Source of the DNA: Longimicrobiales bacterium
GTDB taxonomy: Bacteria > Gemmatimonadota > Gemmatimonadetes > Longimicrobiales > Gaopeijiaceae
DNA: 64,000 nt
Direction of reading: 5' to 3'
NCBI GenBank assembly: GCA_951828585.1
Contig: OX639991.1
Coordinates: 1,334,576-1,398,575, forward strand
The notes under the pieces were generated by a model. The model was not told where the DNA came from, did not search any database, and was given only the letters and a program-made list of their open reading frames with translations. Position numbers and translations under genes: made by a program. This document shows, piece after piece, positions 41,128 through 49,751 of this stretch; position 1 is the first letter of the stretch; the number at the start of each line of letters is the position of its first letter.

Positions 41128-43866
41128 ATGAAGTACTGCAAGATTCTGATTGCGGCAGCACTCACGGCGCTGGCCGGGTGGCAAGTCACCCCCGCCACCG
41201 CCCAGCAGGAACACGGCGTTGCCGCCACCGCACTCCACCTGCGCCAGCTCGACGGCGTGAAACGCGTCCTGATGATCGCCGCCCACCCCGACGACGAGGA
41301 TACCAGCCTGCTGGCCACGCTCGCCCGGGGGATGGGCGCCGAGACCGCGTACCTGTCGCTCAGCAGGGGCGAGGGCGGGCAGAACTTCATCGGTCCGCGG
41401 CTGCACGAGGGACTCGGGGTGATCCGCACGGGGGAGCTCGTCGCGGCGCGCGCCCTGGACGGCGGCGAGCAGTACTTCACCCGGGCCTTCGACTTCGGCT
41501 ACTCGAAGAGCCTGGACGAGGCGGTCGAGTTCTGGCCTCCGGAGGAGGTGCTCCGCGACGTGGTCTTCGTGATACGGAAGTTCCGGCCGCATGTGATCGT
41601 GTCGGTGTTTTCGGGGACTCGTCGGGACGGGCACGGGCAGCACCAGCTTGCGGGGGTGGCGGCCAGGGAGGCGTTCGAGGCGGCCGGCGACCCGGATCGC
41701 TTTCCGGAGTTGGCCGCGGCCGGGGTCACCCCGTGGGAGCCGGCCAAACTGTACCGTTCGGTTCGATTCTCCCCACAGGAAGCGACGCTGAGCGTGCCGT
41801 CGGGTGAGTTCGATCCCGTGCTGGGGCGCTCGCACTTCCAGCTGGCCATGAAGAGCCGCAGCCGGCATCGCTCCCAGGAGATGGGGTCGGGCCAGGCGAT
41901 GGGGCCGCGCGCGAGTTCGCTGCGACTTGAGGAGACTCGGGTGGAAGGGGTGGAGGATGATGGGGTCTTCGCAGGAGTGGATACCACGCTGTTCGGGCAG
42001 TTGGGCACACCGTTGCCTGCGGGATGGCCGGCGGACACGGAGGAGCGGCTGGGCCGGTATCGTGAGGCGCTGGCAGAGGCGGCGTACGGGCTCTCGGGGA
42101 CGCGGTCGGAAGGGGCCGTGGGGGGGCTGGTGCAGGGGGCGGGGATCCTGCGGGGGTTGCTGGCGGAGGCTCCAGAGGGCGAAGCGAAGCACGTGCTGGA
42201 GCGGCGTCTGGCGCAGGCGTCCGAGGCGGTGCTGGCCGCAGCGGGAGTCGTGACGGAGGTGAGGGTCGGCCGTGATCTGCTGACTCCGGGCGAATCCGTT
42301 GTGGTGGACGTCACGGTTTGGAACGGCGGGCGGGCCGGGTTGGCGGGGGTGGATCCCGCGCTGCTGCTTCCCCCGGGTTGGGCGGCGTCGCGCACCGAGG
42401 AGTCGGCGCAGGGGTCGTCCCGGTCCCGTTTCTTCCGGGGCCCGTCGGTCGGGGCCCCCGCCGACGGGCGGATCCACGCGGGACAGCTGGGCAGGTGGAG
42501 CTGGCGCGTGACCGTGCCCCCGGACGCGCCGCCATCGGCGCCGTACTACTTGGCCGATGAGCGTGCCGGCGCGATGTACCGGTGGCCGGACGAGGCGGAG
42601 TTGTGGGCGCTGCCCTTCGACCCCGCCCCGGTGCGGGCCGGGATCGCGCTGGAGCTGGACGGGGTGGCCATGCGCGTGGAACGCGACGGCGAGTTCATCG
42701 GCGTGGACCGCGCAACCGGCGAGTACCGCAAGCGTGTCCTGGTCGCGCTGGCGATCGACGTGGCGGTGGATCCTCCGTGGATGGTGTGGCCGAGCGGGGT
42801 GACCGAGGCGAGGGAGATCGGTGTAGCCCTCACCAATACCTCCGCCTCGCCGCGTTCCGGATCGCTGCACCTGGAGGTCCCCGATGGGTGGTCGGTCGAG
42901 CCCGCCACAGTGCCATTCGCGCTGGAACCGGACGGTGCGAGCGGGTCTTTCGCCTTCGCGGTGAAGCCTCCCCGTGACAGATTCAGGGGGGAATTTGGCA
43001 TCCGCGCAATCGCGAGCGAAGAGATGCCCCCGCCAGAAGGCTCCACAGAGCCCCGTGACAGATTCCCGGACAGATTCGGGGTAGAATTTGTCACCGAGGC
43101 CGACATCATCGACTATCCGCACATTTCGCGCGCCATGATGGTCCGCGAAGCCGCCGTGCGCGTTTCGGTCGTCCCGGTCACGGCCGACACCAGGTTGCGC
43201 GTGGGTTACATCATGGGCTCCGGAGACGATGGCGCCACCGTGCTGCGCCAGATCGGCATGCAGGTGGACGAGCTCGGGCCGGCGGTGGTGCACGCGGGTG
43301 ACTTCGCCAGCTACGACGTGCTCGTCCTCGGCATCCGGGCCTACGAGACGCGGCCGAATCTGGTCGCCGCCAACGAGGCGGTCCTCGACTTCGCTCGTGC
43401 GGGCGGCACGGTGATCGTCCAGTACAACAAGTACGAGTTCCCCGCGGGCGGGTTCGCCCCGTATCCCGTCACGATCAACAGGCCCCACGACCGCGTGACC
43501 GACGAGACCGCGCCGGTGACGCTCCTGGCGTCCGGATCACCCATCTTCGAAGGGCCGAATGCGATCGGTCCGGCCGACTTCGAGGGATGGGTGCAGGAGC
43601 GGGGGCTCTACTTTCTCGGTGAATGGGACGAGCGCTACACGCCCGTCATGGAGATGGCCGACCCGGGCGAGGATCCGAAGCGGGGGGGATTGCTGGTGGC
43701 TCCGGTGGGGGACGGGCTCTACGTGTACACGGGGCTGGCGTTTTTCCGGCAGTTTCCGGCGGGGGTGGCGGGTGCGTACCGGCTGTTCGCGAATCTGGTG
43801 TCGCTGAGGGCGGGGGACTGGGGGCGGGGGGTGTCGGATGGGGGCGGCGGGCCAAGCGGATCTTGA
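41128..43866 (+). CDS. Large secreted PIG-L/LmbE-family deacetylase
   Basis: 912 residues with a signal peptide (ILIAAALTALAGWQV, cleavage near ATAQQ). The PIG-L domain (about 40-250) has the zinc motif IAAHPDDED, then LSRGEGGQN and the later HGQHQLAG histidines. PIG-L enzymes remove N-acetyl groups from sugars (GlcNAc-PI, mycothiol or bacillithiol precursors); large secreted forms have unknown glycan substrates. The C-terminal ~550 residues contain beta-sandwich segments (around 420-680) and a final glutamine-amidotransferase-like region with VLVLGIRAYETRPN and VQYNKYEFP. The ATG has GAGG 5 bases upstream. Confidence 0.85.
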   Translation: MKYCKILIAAALTALAGWQVTPATAQQEHGVAATALHLRQLDGVKRVLMIAAHPDDEDTSLLATLARGMGAETAYLSLSRGEGGQNFIGPRLHEGLGVIRTGELVAARALDGGEQYFTRAFDFGYSKSLDEAVEFWPPEEVLRDVVFVIRKFRPHVIVSVFSGTRRDGHGQHQLAGVAAREAFEAAGDPDRFPELAAAGVTPWEPAKLYRSVRFSPQEATLSVPSGEFDPVLGRSHFQLAMKSRSRHRSQEMGSGQAMGPRASSLRLEETRVEGVEDDGVFAGVDTTLFGQLGTPLPAGWPADTEERLGRYREALAEAAYGLSGTRSEGAVGGLVQGAGILRGLLAEAPEGEAKHVLERRLAQASEAVLAAAGVVTEVRVGRDLLTPGESVVVDVTVWNGGRAGLAGVDPALLLPPGWAASRTEESAQGSSRSRFFRGPSVGAPADGRIHAGQLGRWSWRVTVPPDAPPSAPYYLADERAGAMYRWPDEAELWALPFDPAPVRAGIALELDGVAMRVERDGEFIGVDRATGEYRKRVLVALAIDVAVDPPWMVWPSGVTEAREIGVALTNTSASPRSGSLHLEVPDGWSVEPATVPFALEPDGASGSFAFAVKPPRDRFRGEFGIRAIASEEMPPPEGSTEPRDRFPDRFGVEFVTEADIIDYPHISRAMMVREAAVRVSVVPVTADTRLRVGYIMGSGDDGATVLRQIGMQVDELGPAVVHAGDFASYDVLVLGIRAYETRPNLVAANEAVLDFARAGGTVIVQYNKYEFPAGGFAPYPVTINRPHDRVTDETAPVTLLASGSPIFEGPNAIGPADFEGWVQERGLYFLGEWDERYTPVMEMADPGEDPKRGGLLVAPVGDGLYVYTGLAFFRQFPAGVAGAYRLFANLVSLRAGDWGRGVSDGGGGPSGS

Positions 43867-44105
43867 CGTAGGGCACGGGCTGCTGGCCCTTAGCAGCTGA
43901 GCAGCGTTGCCAGCGCGAGGGGCTCGCAAGGTGCGGGCGATAGCCGCGAGGTACTGAGCAAGCGCGAGTTGGCCCGAGGAGAAGGACGGCCAACATGCTC
44001 CCAGACTTCCTGGTCAATGTCGAATACCACCGAGACGGCTTGTGGATCCTCCGATGGCTTCGTCGCCAGTGAGACCGTTGCCACAACACGATCATCGCCC
44101 CTCCC
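43867..44105. other. Intergenic region between convergent genes
   Basis: 239 bp. A minus-strand frame of 64 codons (43890-44084, MATVSLATKPSEDPQAVS) is open but has no ribosome-binding site and I do not support it. CAGCTGAGCAGCGTTGC and a GCGAG-rich stretch have partial dyad symmetry and may act as terminators. Confidence 0.35.
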
Positions 44106-45185
44106 TCAATCCCCAAACGAAATCCCCATCCCCCGCGCCGCCATCACCACCTCGTGCTCCTGCGGCACCGTCTTGATCCTGGCCACAGCCTCGGCCAGTG
44201 GCACCGCCTTCACGACCGGCGCATCCAGTGCCACCATGCACCCGAACCTCCCCTCCGCCGCCAGCTCGATCGCCGCACTCCCGAAACGCAGCGACAACAG
44301 CCGGTCGAAGGCGATGGGCCGGCCACCCCGCTGCAGGTGGCCCAGCACCAGGCTCCGCGATTCGTGTCCAGTGAGCTCCTGGAGCTGGCGGGACACGCGC
44401 TTCGCCACGCCCCCCAGCCGCCGCCCCCCACCCGGGCCGGTCTCTTCCAGGTAGGAGACCTCGCCACCCTTCGGCTTCGCCCCCTCGGCCACCACGACGA
44501 TCGCGAACTCCGGGCCCTCCCGGTACCGCTGCCGGATCTTCGCCGCGACCTTCTCGATGTCGTAGGGGACCTCGGGAATGAGGATCGCGTCGGCGGTGGC
44601 CGCGAAGCCCGCGAAGAGAGCGATCCACCCGGCGTGCCGCCCCATGAGTTCGACCACCATGATGCGCTGGTGCGCCTCGGCGGTCGAATGGAGCTTGTCG
44701 ATGGCGTCCGTGGCGGTCTGCACGGCGGTGTGGAAGCCGAAGGTGACCTGCGTGGCGTGCAGGTCGTTGTCGATGGTCTTGGGCACCCCGATGACGTTGA
44801 GGCCCTTCCCGGCCAGCTCGCTCGCGATCCGGAGCGATCCGTCGCCCCCCACCGCGATCAGACAGTCGATCCTGAGCCTCTTCATCCGCTCGATCACCTC
44901 GTCCGACCGGTCGACCAGTCGCACGCTGCCATCGGGCTGCTCCACCGGGAAGGAGAAGGGGCTGCCGCGGTTGGTGGTCCCGAGGATGGTGCCGCCCAGG
45001 TGGGTGATCCCCCGCACCGCCGTGCCGTCCAGAGGCACCACGCCCCCGAGATTGAAGAGCCCGTCGTACCCGCGCCGGATGCCGACGACGTCCCAGCCGC
45101 GCCGTTCGGCGGACAGAACCGCGGCCCGGACGACCGCGTTCAGGCCCGGGGCGTCCCCGCCGCCGGTGTTGATGGCTATGCGCAT
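44106..45185 (-). CDS. pfkA: 6-phosphofructokinase, group III
   Basis: 359 residues, glycolysis, cytoplasmic. It begins TGGGDAPGLNAVVRA, the nucleotide-phosphate loop. The phosphoryl-donor site reads AVGGDGSLRIA, with Gly where PPi-dependent enzymes have Asp. The substrate/catalytic motif is GVPKTIDNDLHAT, with Lys where classic bacterial ATP enzymes have Gly. MGRHAGWIAL and LGHLQRGGRP (sugar binding) follow. The Gly/Lys combination is known from actinobacterial and trypanosomal ATP-dependent enzymes, so ATP use is likely. It is divergent from the phenylacetate operon. Confidence 0.93.
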   Translation of the reverse strand: MRIAINTGGGDAPGLNAVVRAAVLSAERRGWDVVGIRRGYDGLFNLGGVVPLDGTAVRGITHLGGTILGTTNRGSPFSFPVEQPDGSVRLVDRSDEVIERMKRLRIDCLIAVGGDGSLRIASELAGKGLNVIGVPKTIDNDLHATQVTFGFHTAVQTATDAIDKLHSTAEAHQRIMVVELMGRHAGWIALFAGFAATADAILIPEVPYDIEKVAAKIRQRYREGPEFAIVVVAEGAKPKGGEVSYLEETGPGGGRRLGGVAKRVSRQLQELTGHESRSLVLGHLQRGGRPIAFDRLLSLRFGSAAIELAAEGRFGCMVALDAPVVKAVPLAEAVARIKTVPQEHEVVMAARGMGISFGD

Positions 45186-45349
45186 GGTTCCTCTTGTTGG
45201 CTGGGGTCAGGGCGAATGTACCCGTGTAGGGTCGGGCATTCAAAGGACACCGGCCTTGTCCGCCCCGCTAACTTGCACGGGCCCCGGCGCGCGCGGCATC
45301 TTGGCCGTCCCCGTCGGGTATACGACCCAGGCTGCCGGAGGTCCGCAAC
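45186..45349. promoter_or_regulatory. Divergent region pfkA / paa operon
   Basis: 164 bp between divergent starts; must carry both promoters. No consensus boxes or PaaR/PaaX-type palindrome could be read with confidence. Confidence 0.35.
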
Positions 45350-45649
45350 GTGCCCGTAACCGAAAAAGCCGTCCGCAACGCCCTCAAGACCGTGAAGGAT
45401 CCGGAACTCAACCTGGACCTTGTGGTGCTGGGGCTGGTATATGACATCGAGGTGGAGGGAAGCAGCGCCAGGGCCACCATCTCGCTCACGACGCCGATGT
45501 GCCCGGCCGCGGAGCAGATCGTGGAGGATGCGCGCGCCGCGGTGGCGGGCGTGGATGGCGTCGAGGACGCGCAGGTAGACTTGACCTTCGACCCGCCCTG
45601 GACCCCCGAGAGGATCAGCCCGTTGATCCGTTCGGCGCTGGGGATCTGA
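45350..45649 (+). CDS. MIP18/DUF59 iron-sulfur assembly protein
   Basis: 99 residues, one DUF59 domain: VRNALKTVKDPELNLDLVVLG and LTTPMCPAAEQIVEDARA, with the conserved Cys, ending FDPPWTPERI. Relatives (SufT, PaaD N-domain) assist Fe-S or di-iron protein maturation. It heads the phenylacetyl-CoA epoxidase operon with an 11-base gap to paaA. A second DUF59 gene (PaaD proper) lies further on, so this one may be a SufT-like housekeeping factor or a specialised copy. GTG start. Confidence 0.82.
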   Translation: MPVTEKAVRNALKTVKDPELNLDLVVLGLVYDIEVEGSSARATISLTTPMCPAAEQIVEDARAAVAGVDGVEDAQVDLTFDPPWTPERISPLIRSALGI

Positions 45650-45660
45650 GAGGAGCGCAC

Positions 45661-46599
45661 ATGTCCCCGTACACCGAAGACGAACTGAAGGCGAAGATCC
45701 ACGGCGGCTACATCCTCGAGTCCCCCGAGGAGATGACGCCCGGCTACCGCAAGGCGATCATCGTTCAGCTGACCGTCCAGGCGGACACGGAGCTCATGAG
45801 CGCCCCCGCCTACTGGCTCGCCGCCCGGCACGCGCCCTCCACCAACACCCAGGTGAGCGCGCACGCCATCATCCAGGACGAGCTGGCGCACGCCAACATC
45901 GCCTACCGGCTCCTGGAGGACATGGGCGTGTCGAAGGAGCATCTCGTGTACGGGCGCGAACCGCACGAGTTCAAGCACCCCTACGGCTTCGACCAACCGC
46001 TGGACAACTGGGCCGAGCTGGTGGTGGCCAACGGCTTCTTCGACCGGGCCGGCATCTGTCTGCTGGGGGACGTGCACCGCAACACCTCGTACGGGCCGCT
46101 GAAGCGCGCGCTCGTCAAGGTGGACATGGAGGAGACCTTCCACCTGCGCCACGGCGAGGTGTGGATGCGCCGCCTGGCGCGGGCCGGGGGCGCGGCGACC
46201 GAGCTGCTGCAGCGCTGCGTGGACTGGATGTTCCCGATGACGATCGAGTGGTTCGGTCTGCCGGACGGCCTGAAGCGCCACAGCGGCCAGCTCGACTACA
46301 AGCTGAAGGGGCTCACCAACGACGAGCTGCGGCAACTGTGGATGTCGTCGACGGTCCCGCTGTGCGAGGGTCTGGGGCTGAAGGCGCCGGCCCACTACGA
46401 CGAGCAGAAGGAAGAGTACGTGCTGGAGTATCCGTTCCCGTGCCAGTACGACCCCGAGGTGAAGCGGTGGCTCTTCGAGGACGGGGAGATTACGTGGCAG
46501 GCGGTGTTCGAGCGGTGGAAGGGACGGGGGCCGATGAACGAGCGGTATGTGGAGTCGGTGCGGCGGTCGCGTGGGGCGGTGGGCTCGTGGCTGAATTGA
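45661..46599 (+). CDS. paaA: Phenylacetyl-CoA epoxidase catalytic subunit PaaA
   Basis: 312 residues. PaaA carries the di-iron centre that epoxidises the ring of phenylacetyl-CoA with O2, the committing step of aerobic phenylacetate catabolism. The ferritin-like E/ExxH motifs are visible: IIQDELAHANIAYRLLE, and VDMEETFHLRHGEVWM. SPYTEDELKAKIHGGYIL and PLDNWAELVVANGFFDRAG are conserved. ATG preceded by GAGAGGAG. It is part of a tightly packed A-D-B-C operon. The PaaE reductase that passes electrons to it is not in the window. Confidence 0.95.
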   Translation: MSPYTEDELKAKIHGGYILESPEEMTPGYRKAIIVQLTVQADTELMSAPAYWLAARHAPSTNTQVSAHAIIQDELAHANIAYRLLEDMGVSKEHLVYGREPHEFKHPYGFDQPLDNWAELVVANGFFDRAGICLLGDVHRNTSYGPLKRALVKVDMEETFHLRHGEVWMRRLARAGGAATELLQRCVDWMFPMTIEWFGLPDGLKRHSGQLDYKLKGLTNDELRQLWMSSTVPLCEGLGLKAPAHYDEQKEEYVLEYPFPCQYDPEVKRWLFEDGEITWQAVFERWKGRGPMNERYVESVRRSRGAVGSWLN

Positions 46600-46613
46600 G
46601 GGGGGGCGGGGGG

Positions 46614-47036
46614 GTGGCCCGTCCCCGGCGCCGGCTGAAGACGCTGCTGGCCGAGCAGCCGGCGCCGATGGTTCATGCTTCGGGGGGGCGCGACCAGTGG
46701 TCCGCTCCGCTTTCGGTGGCGCCGGTGGACAAGCGGGGGGCGTTGCGCGCGGCGTTGGGTGAAGTGCTGGATCCGGAGCTGCCGATTTCGCTGGTGGAGC
46801 TCGGTCTGGTCTACGGGGTGGACTTCGCCGACGGGACTGCGCGGGTGGACCTGACCTTTACGGCCACCGCGTGTCCCTGCATGGACTTCATCAAGGAGGA
46901 CGTGCGCGACCGGATCGGGAGCGAGCCGTGGGTGGACGCGGTCGAGATCAACGAGGTGTGGGATCCGCCGTGGACGACCGCGCGGATCAGCGAAGCCGGG
47001 CGCCGGAAGCTGGGGCGGCTGGGGGTGGGGGCGTGA
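46614..47036 (+). CDS. paaD: PaaD-type DUF59 protein
   Basis: About 140 residues. DUF59 domain: LRAALGEVLDPELPISLVELG and ATACPCMDFIKEDVRD, ending EVWDPPWTTARIS. PaaD is needed for maturation of the PaaABC complex. Canonical PaaD ends with a zinc ribbon; that is absent here and appears as a separate gene at 48044. GTG at 46614 is chosen because of the G-rich Shine-Dalgarno just upstream; a second in-frame GTG at 46587 overlaps paaA. Its stop overlaps the paaB start (GTGA). Confidence 0.85.
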   Translation: MARPRRRLKTLLAEQPAPMVHASGGRDQWSAPLSVAPVDKRGALRAALGEVLDPELPISLVELGLVYGVDFADGTARVDLTFTATACPCMDFIKEDVRDRIGSEPWVDAVEINEVWDPPWTTARISEAGRRKLGRLGVGA

Positions 47037-47278
47037 GTCCGCCGCTGGGCGAGAGCGTGTACGAGGTCTTCGCGCGCAAGAGCCGGGGGGACCCGCTGCG
47101 CCACATCGGGTACGTCGACGCGCCCGGGGTGGAGCTGGCCCGGGTCTATGCGTGGAAGACCTACGACGAGGAGAACTGGTTCGAGATGTGCGTGGTGCCG
47201 AGGGGCGCGGTCATCCCCGTCAACCGGCCGGAGGGACCATGGGCGCGGAACCTGCCGAAGGAGGGGGACGAGCGGTGA
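47033..47278 (+). CDS. paaB: Phenylacetyl-CoA epoxidase subunit PaaB
   Basis: 81 residues, the small subunit linking PaaAC units. ESVYEVFARKSRGDPLRHIG and ARVYAWKTYDEENWFEMCVV are family-typical, with VPRGAVIPVNRPE near the end. The GTG start and the GTG of paaC each overlap the neighbouring stop by 4 bases, implying coupled translation and a fixed stoichiometry. Confidence 0.88.
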   Translation: MSPPLGESVYEVFARKSRGDPLRHIGYVDAPGVELARVYAWKTYDEENWFEMCVVPRGAVIPVNRPEGPWARNLPKEGDER

Positions 47279-48039
47279 CGGACAGCGTCCCCCCACCCCT
47301 CTCCCGCCACATCCTGACCCTGGCCGACACCAAGCGTTTGCTCGGAATCCGCTACAGCGACTGGATCCTCGGCAGCCCCTCGATCGAGACGGGGATCGCC
47401 GCCTCGTCAATGGCGCAGGACGAATGGGGGCACGCACGCCTCCTCTACGCCATGCTGAAGAAGCTCGGTTACGACCCTTTCGTGGTGGAGCACACGCGCC
47501 CGGCCGACCGCTATTACTCGGCCCCCGCGCTGGACCGCCCCTTCGCCGACTGGGCGGACTTCACCGCCGCGGTCGTCGTGGTGGACGGTGCGCTCGCGGT
47601 CGCCCTGGAGAGCTTCGCCGCGGGGAACTTCGCGCTGGCGCGCACCCGCGTCCCCAAGATGCTCGCCGAGGAGGAGTACCACCGGCAGTTCGGCTCCGCC
47701 TGGTTCGCCCGCCTGGCCGAAGCGGGAGGGGTTGCGGAGGCGCGCGTGAGCGAGGCGGCCATGGCCATGCTCCCCTCCACCCTCGCCTGGCTGCTGCCCG
47801 GCGACGATGTCTACGACGACCTGGTGGCCGAGGAACGCGTCCGGCCCGCCGAGCAGGTGCGGGAACGCTGCCGGGACCGGCTCGCTGCCACCCTGGCCCG
47901 GGCGGGCATCACGCTTGCCGACATCGAGCCGGCCCGCGACGGCTGGGACGCGGAACGCCGCCGCGGCCCCGGAGCCCCCGGCGAGGAAGCCGTCGAGCGT
48001 GCCCGGGGCGACCGCAACCGCGACCTCTTCGTCGAGTAG
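47275..48039 (+). CDS. paaC: Phenylacetyl-CoA epoxidase structural subunit PaaC
   Basis: 254 residues, ferritin-like fold, structural partner of PaaA. Conserved segments: LSRHILTLADTKRLLGIRYS, MAQDEWGHARLLYAML, RVPKMLAEEEYHRQFG. It keeps E/H residues resembling a metal site, but PaaC is non-catalytic in characterised complexes. GTG start overlaps the paaB stop. A zinc-ribbon gene follows 4 bases later. Confidence 0.92.
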   Translation: MTDSVPPPLSRHILTLADTKRLLGIRYSDWILGSPSIETGIAASSMAQDEWGHARLLYAMLKKLGYDPFVVEHTRPADRYYSAPALDRPFADWADFTAAVVVVDGALAVALESFAAGNFALARTRVPKMLAEEEYHRQFGSAWFARLAEAGGVAEARVSEAAMAMLPSTLAWLLPGDDVYDDLVAEERVRPAEQVRERCRDRLAATLARAGITLADIEPARDGWDAERRRGPGAPGEEAVERARGDRNRDLFVE

Positions 48040-48043
48040 AGCC

Positions 48044-48316
48044 GTGTCGGACAAGCCCGAGGCGTCCGCCTTCGCCAAATCGCCCCCGTGCCCCTTCTGT
48101 GGAGGCGAACGCACCGAGGTCATGTCCCTCTTCGGCAGCCACGCTTCGCTCACGACCTGCTGGTGCGCGGACTGCCGCAGCCCGTTCGAGTTTCTGCGCT
48201 GGCGGGACGCGGCCCCGAGCGGTGACGGTGGAGGCCAGCCTGCTGTGGACCGCGCCCCGGACCGCCATATTTCCCCCGGGCAACGGAACATGGACCCTGG
48301 GCGCGGGGTTGAGTAA
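48044..48316 (+). CDS. Free-standing zinc ribbon, detached C-terminal domain of PaaD
   Basis: 90 residues. PCPFCGGERTEVMSLFGSH and CWCADCRSPFEFLRW give a CxxC...CxxC zinc ribbon (Cys 16, 19, 41, 44). This matches the C-terminal domain of classical PaaD (CPxCGS..T...S.FGST...Y.C..C..PF), here encoded separately after paaC. The GTG start lies 4 bases after the paaC stop. The last ~35 residues are disordered and run into the promoter area of the next gene. Confidence 0.75.
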   Translation: MSDKPEASAFAKSPPCPFCGGERTEVMSLFGSHASLTTCWCADCRSPFEFLRWRDAAPSGDGGGQPAVDRAPDRHISPGQRNMDPGRGVE

Positions 48317-48364
48317 AGTTGCCTGCCATTCTCCCCTGATCCCGCGGAAACCGACTGGCCCGAC

Positions 48365-49189
48365 ATGAGCACAACACACGATCACAGTGCCGCGACCACC
48401 GCTCCGGGCGGCGCAACCCTTTCGACGGCCCGAGCCGGAAATCGCCGCCCCCGGCAGCCCGTGGACAAAATCCCCCCGGCACTCGAGCGGCGATGCATCC
48501 GCGCTGGGGGATGGACTCGTCGCGCCCCGCTCGCCGTCATCGTTTTGACGGCCGCGGCCTGTGCCGGCGTGGAACCCGTGCTGCGCGACCCGCGTCGCCT
48601 GGTCATCCATTCGGGCGAGCGCCTGGCGCCCACCAGGGAGCGCATGGAGGAGATCGACGTCTGGGTCACCGAGCAAAGGGACAGCATCCGGGATGACCCT
48701 TCCTTCATGATCAACCACGGTACTCAGGAAGGGCCGGCCTACCCTTGGGAGACCCTGGAACTCAACGAGGCCGGCGACACGGCCCACATCAACTACCAGA
48801 TGCCCGGGCTCATGGGTCCGTACCTCGTCTATGCCCACCTGCACCTCATGGCGGGGCAGGACAGACTGGACAGGTGGCTGCCCGAGGCCGACGGAGCCAC
48901 TCCCTACGAGATCGAGCGGGCGATCCTGTCCAGGGTGGCCGATGTGTGGCTGTACCTGCGGTCGATTTTCGACGCCCGGCCCTACGACCTCCTGGAAGAG
49001 CTGCTCTACTCGAAGGAGAACGACCACCTGGACGCCTACATCCTCACCGCCCGCCCCGATGAATTCGTCGACGCAAGGCGGGTCTGGATGGAGGAGAATC
49101 CGGGTGCGCGCGATGCCTTCATCGCCTGGTTCCGCACGGCCTTCGAACGCGATCCGCCGGGTGTGCGGGGGGGTACCGGAGAGCGCTGA
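48365..49189 (+). CDS. Predicted lipoprotein, unknown function, with repeat in its 5' end
   Basis: 274 codons. The believable protein begins around codon 50: APLAVIVLTAAACAGVEP is a lipoprotein signal with lipobox AAAC. Mature segments DDPSFMINHGTQEGPAYPW and AYILTARPDEFVDARRVWM look conserved but match no family I know. Codons 30-48 derive from a copy of the dispersed repeat (48454-48508), and no good start codon exists between the repeat and the signal. The insertion has therefore replaced the original start, and translation depends on the upstream ATG or a rare codon. Confidence 0.6.
   Translation: MSTTHDHSAATTAPGGATLSTARAGNRRPRQPVDKIPPALERRCIRAGGWTRRAPLAVIVLTAAACAGVEPVLRDPRRLVIHSGERLAPTRERMEEIDVWVTEQRDSIRDDPSFMINHGTQEGPAYPWETLELNEAGDTAHINYQMPGLMGPYLVYAHLHLMAGQDRLDRWLPEADGATPYEIERAILSRVADVWLYLRSIFDARPYDLLEELLYSKENDHLDAYILTARPDEFVDARRVWMEENPGARDAFIAWFRTAFERDPPGVRGGTGER
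48454..48508 (+). repeat. Partial copy of the dispersed element (left half)
   Basis: GCAGCCCGTGGACAAAATC, then CACTCGAGCGGCGATGCATC and CGCGCTGGG, matching the left half of the copies at 5981 and 62950. It lies in frame within the 5' end of a lipoprotein gene and contributes about 18 codons. Confidence 0.75.
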
Positions 49190-49232
49190 CGGGGGCGGAG
49201 AAGGACCGATTTCCGGGGGCTGCGCCGGCGGA

Positions 49233-49544
49233 CTACCCGGGGCCGGCCAACGTCCAGCCGGGGCCCACGTCCCGCGCGGCGGCATCCCGCACATGGACAT
49301 CTGCGCGGCCGGTGCGCGCGAGCCGGGCGTTGCCGGGCTTGCCTCCGAATAGCGCGAACCCCTCCACGCGGATGGACGACTCCGAGCCGTCGGGGGCCGT
49401 GGCGACCATGGTCCCGCCCTTCAGTTCCTTCACCGTCAAGGCCTCGCCGCGGTTGAGACGCAACCGCAGAATGCAACCGCCGTGGGGGTGGTCGTAGTTG
49501 TCGATGACGCGGTAGCTGGCTTTGGCTGGTGCCGATGTCGTCAC
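49233..49544 (-). CDS. Small conserved protein, unknown function
   Basis: 103 residues, no signal peptide. YRVIDNYDHPHGGCILRLRL and GEALTVKELKGGTMVATAPD suggest a small beta-barrel; the C-terminus is VHVRDAAARDVGP. The GTG at 49544 has GAGG 7 bases upstream. It lies alone on the minus strand between plus-strand genes. I do not recognise it. Confidence 0.6.
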   Translation of the reverse strand: MTTSAPAKASYRVIDNYDHPHGGCILRLRLNRGEALTVKELKGGTMVATAPDGSESSIRVEGFALFGGKPGNARLARTGRADVHVRDAAARDVGPGWTLAGPG

Positions 49545-49671
49545 GGTCGTCCTCGGTTGCGGTGATATCGGGTTGGCCCGGCGTTTTCGCGGCGAAGAGG
49601 CGACCGCGTCACGCCGGCAGGGGTTGACCGGTGTCCCAATGTGGCCAGAATCCCGTGCGTGACCAACACTA

Positions 49672-49711
49672 GCAGTCCTTGGACAAATCCGCACCAGCGG
49701 CGAGGCGCCAG
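49672..49711 (-). repeat. Short diverged copy of the dispersed element
   Basis: GCAGTCCTTGGACAAATCC followed by GCGGCGAGGCGCCAG; about 40 bp remain of one half, with internal deletion of the CACCGAGA block. It lies 41 bases upstream of the CPBP gene. Confidence 0.55.
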
Positions 49712-49751
49712 ACAACATGAGAGATGATCGGACCAGGGAGTTGAGCCAGCC

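Noticed and set aside
43890-44084. 64-codon minus-strand frame MATVSLATKPSEDP
   Set aside because: No ribosome-binding site, no homologue recognised, and short enough to be chance in this composition.
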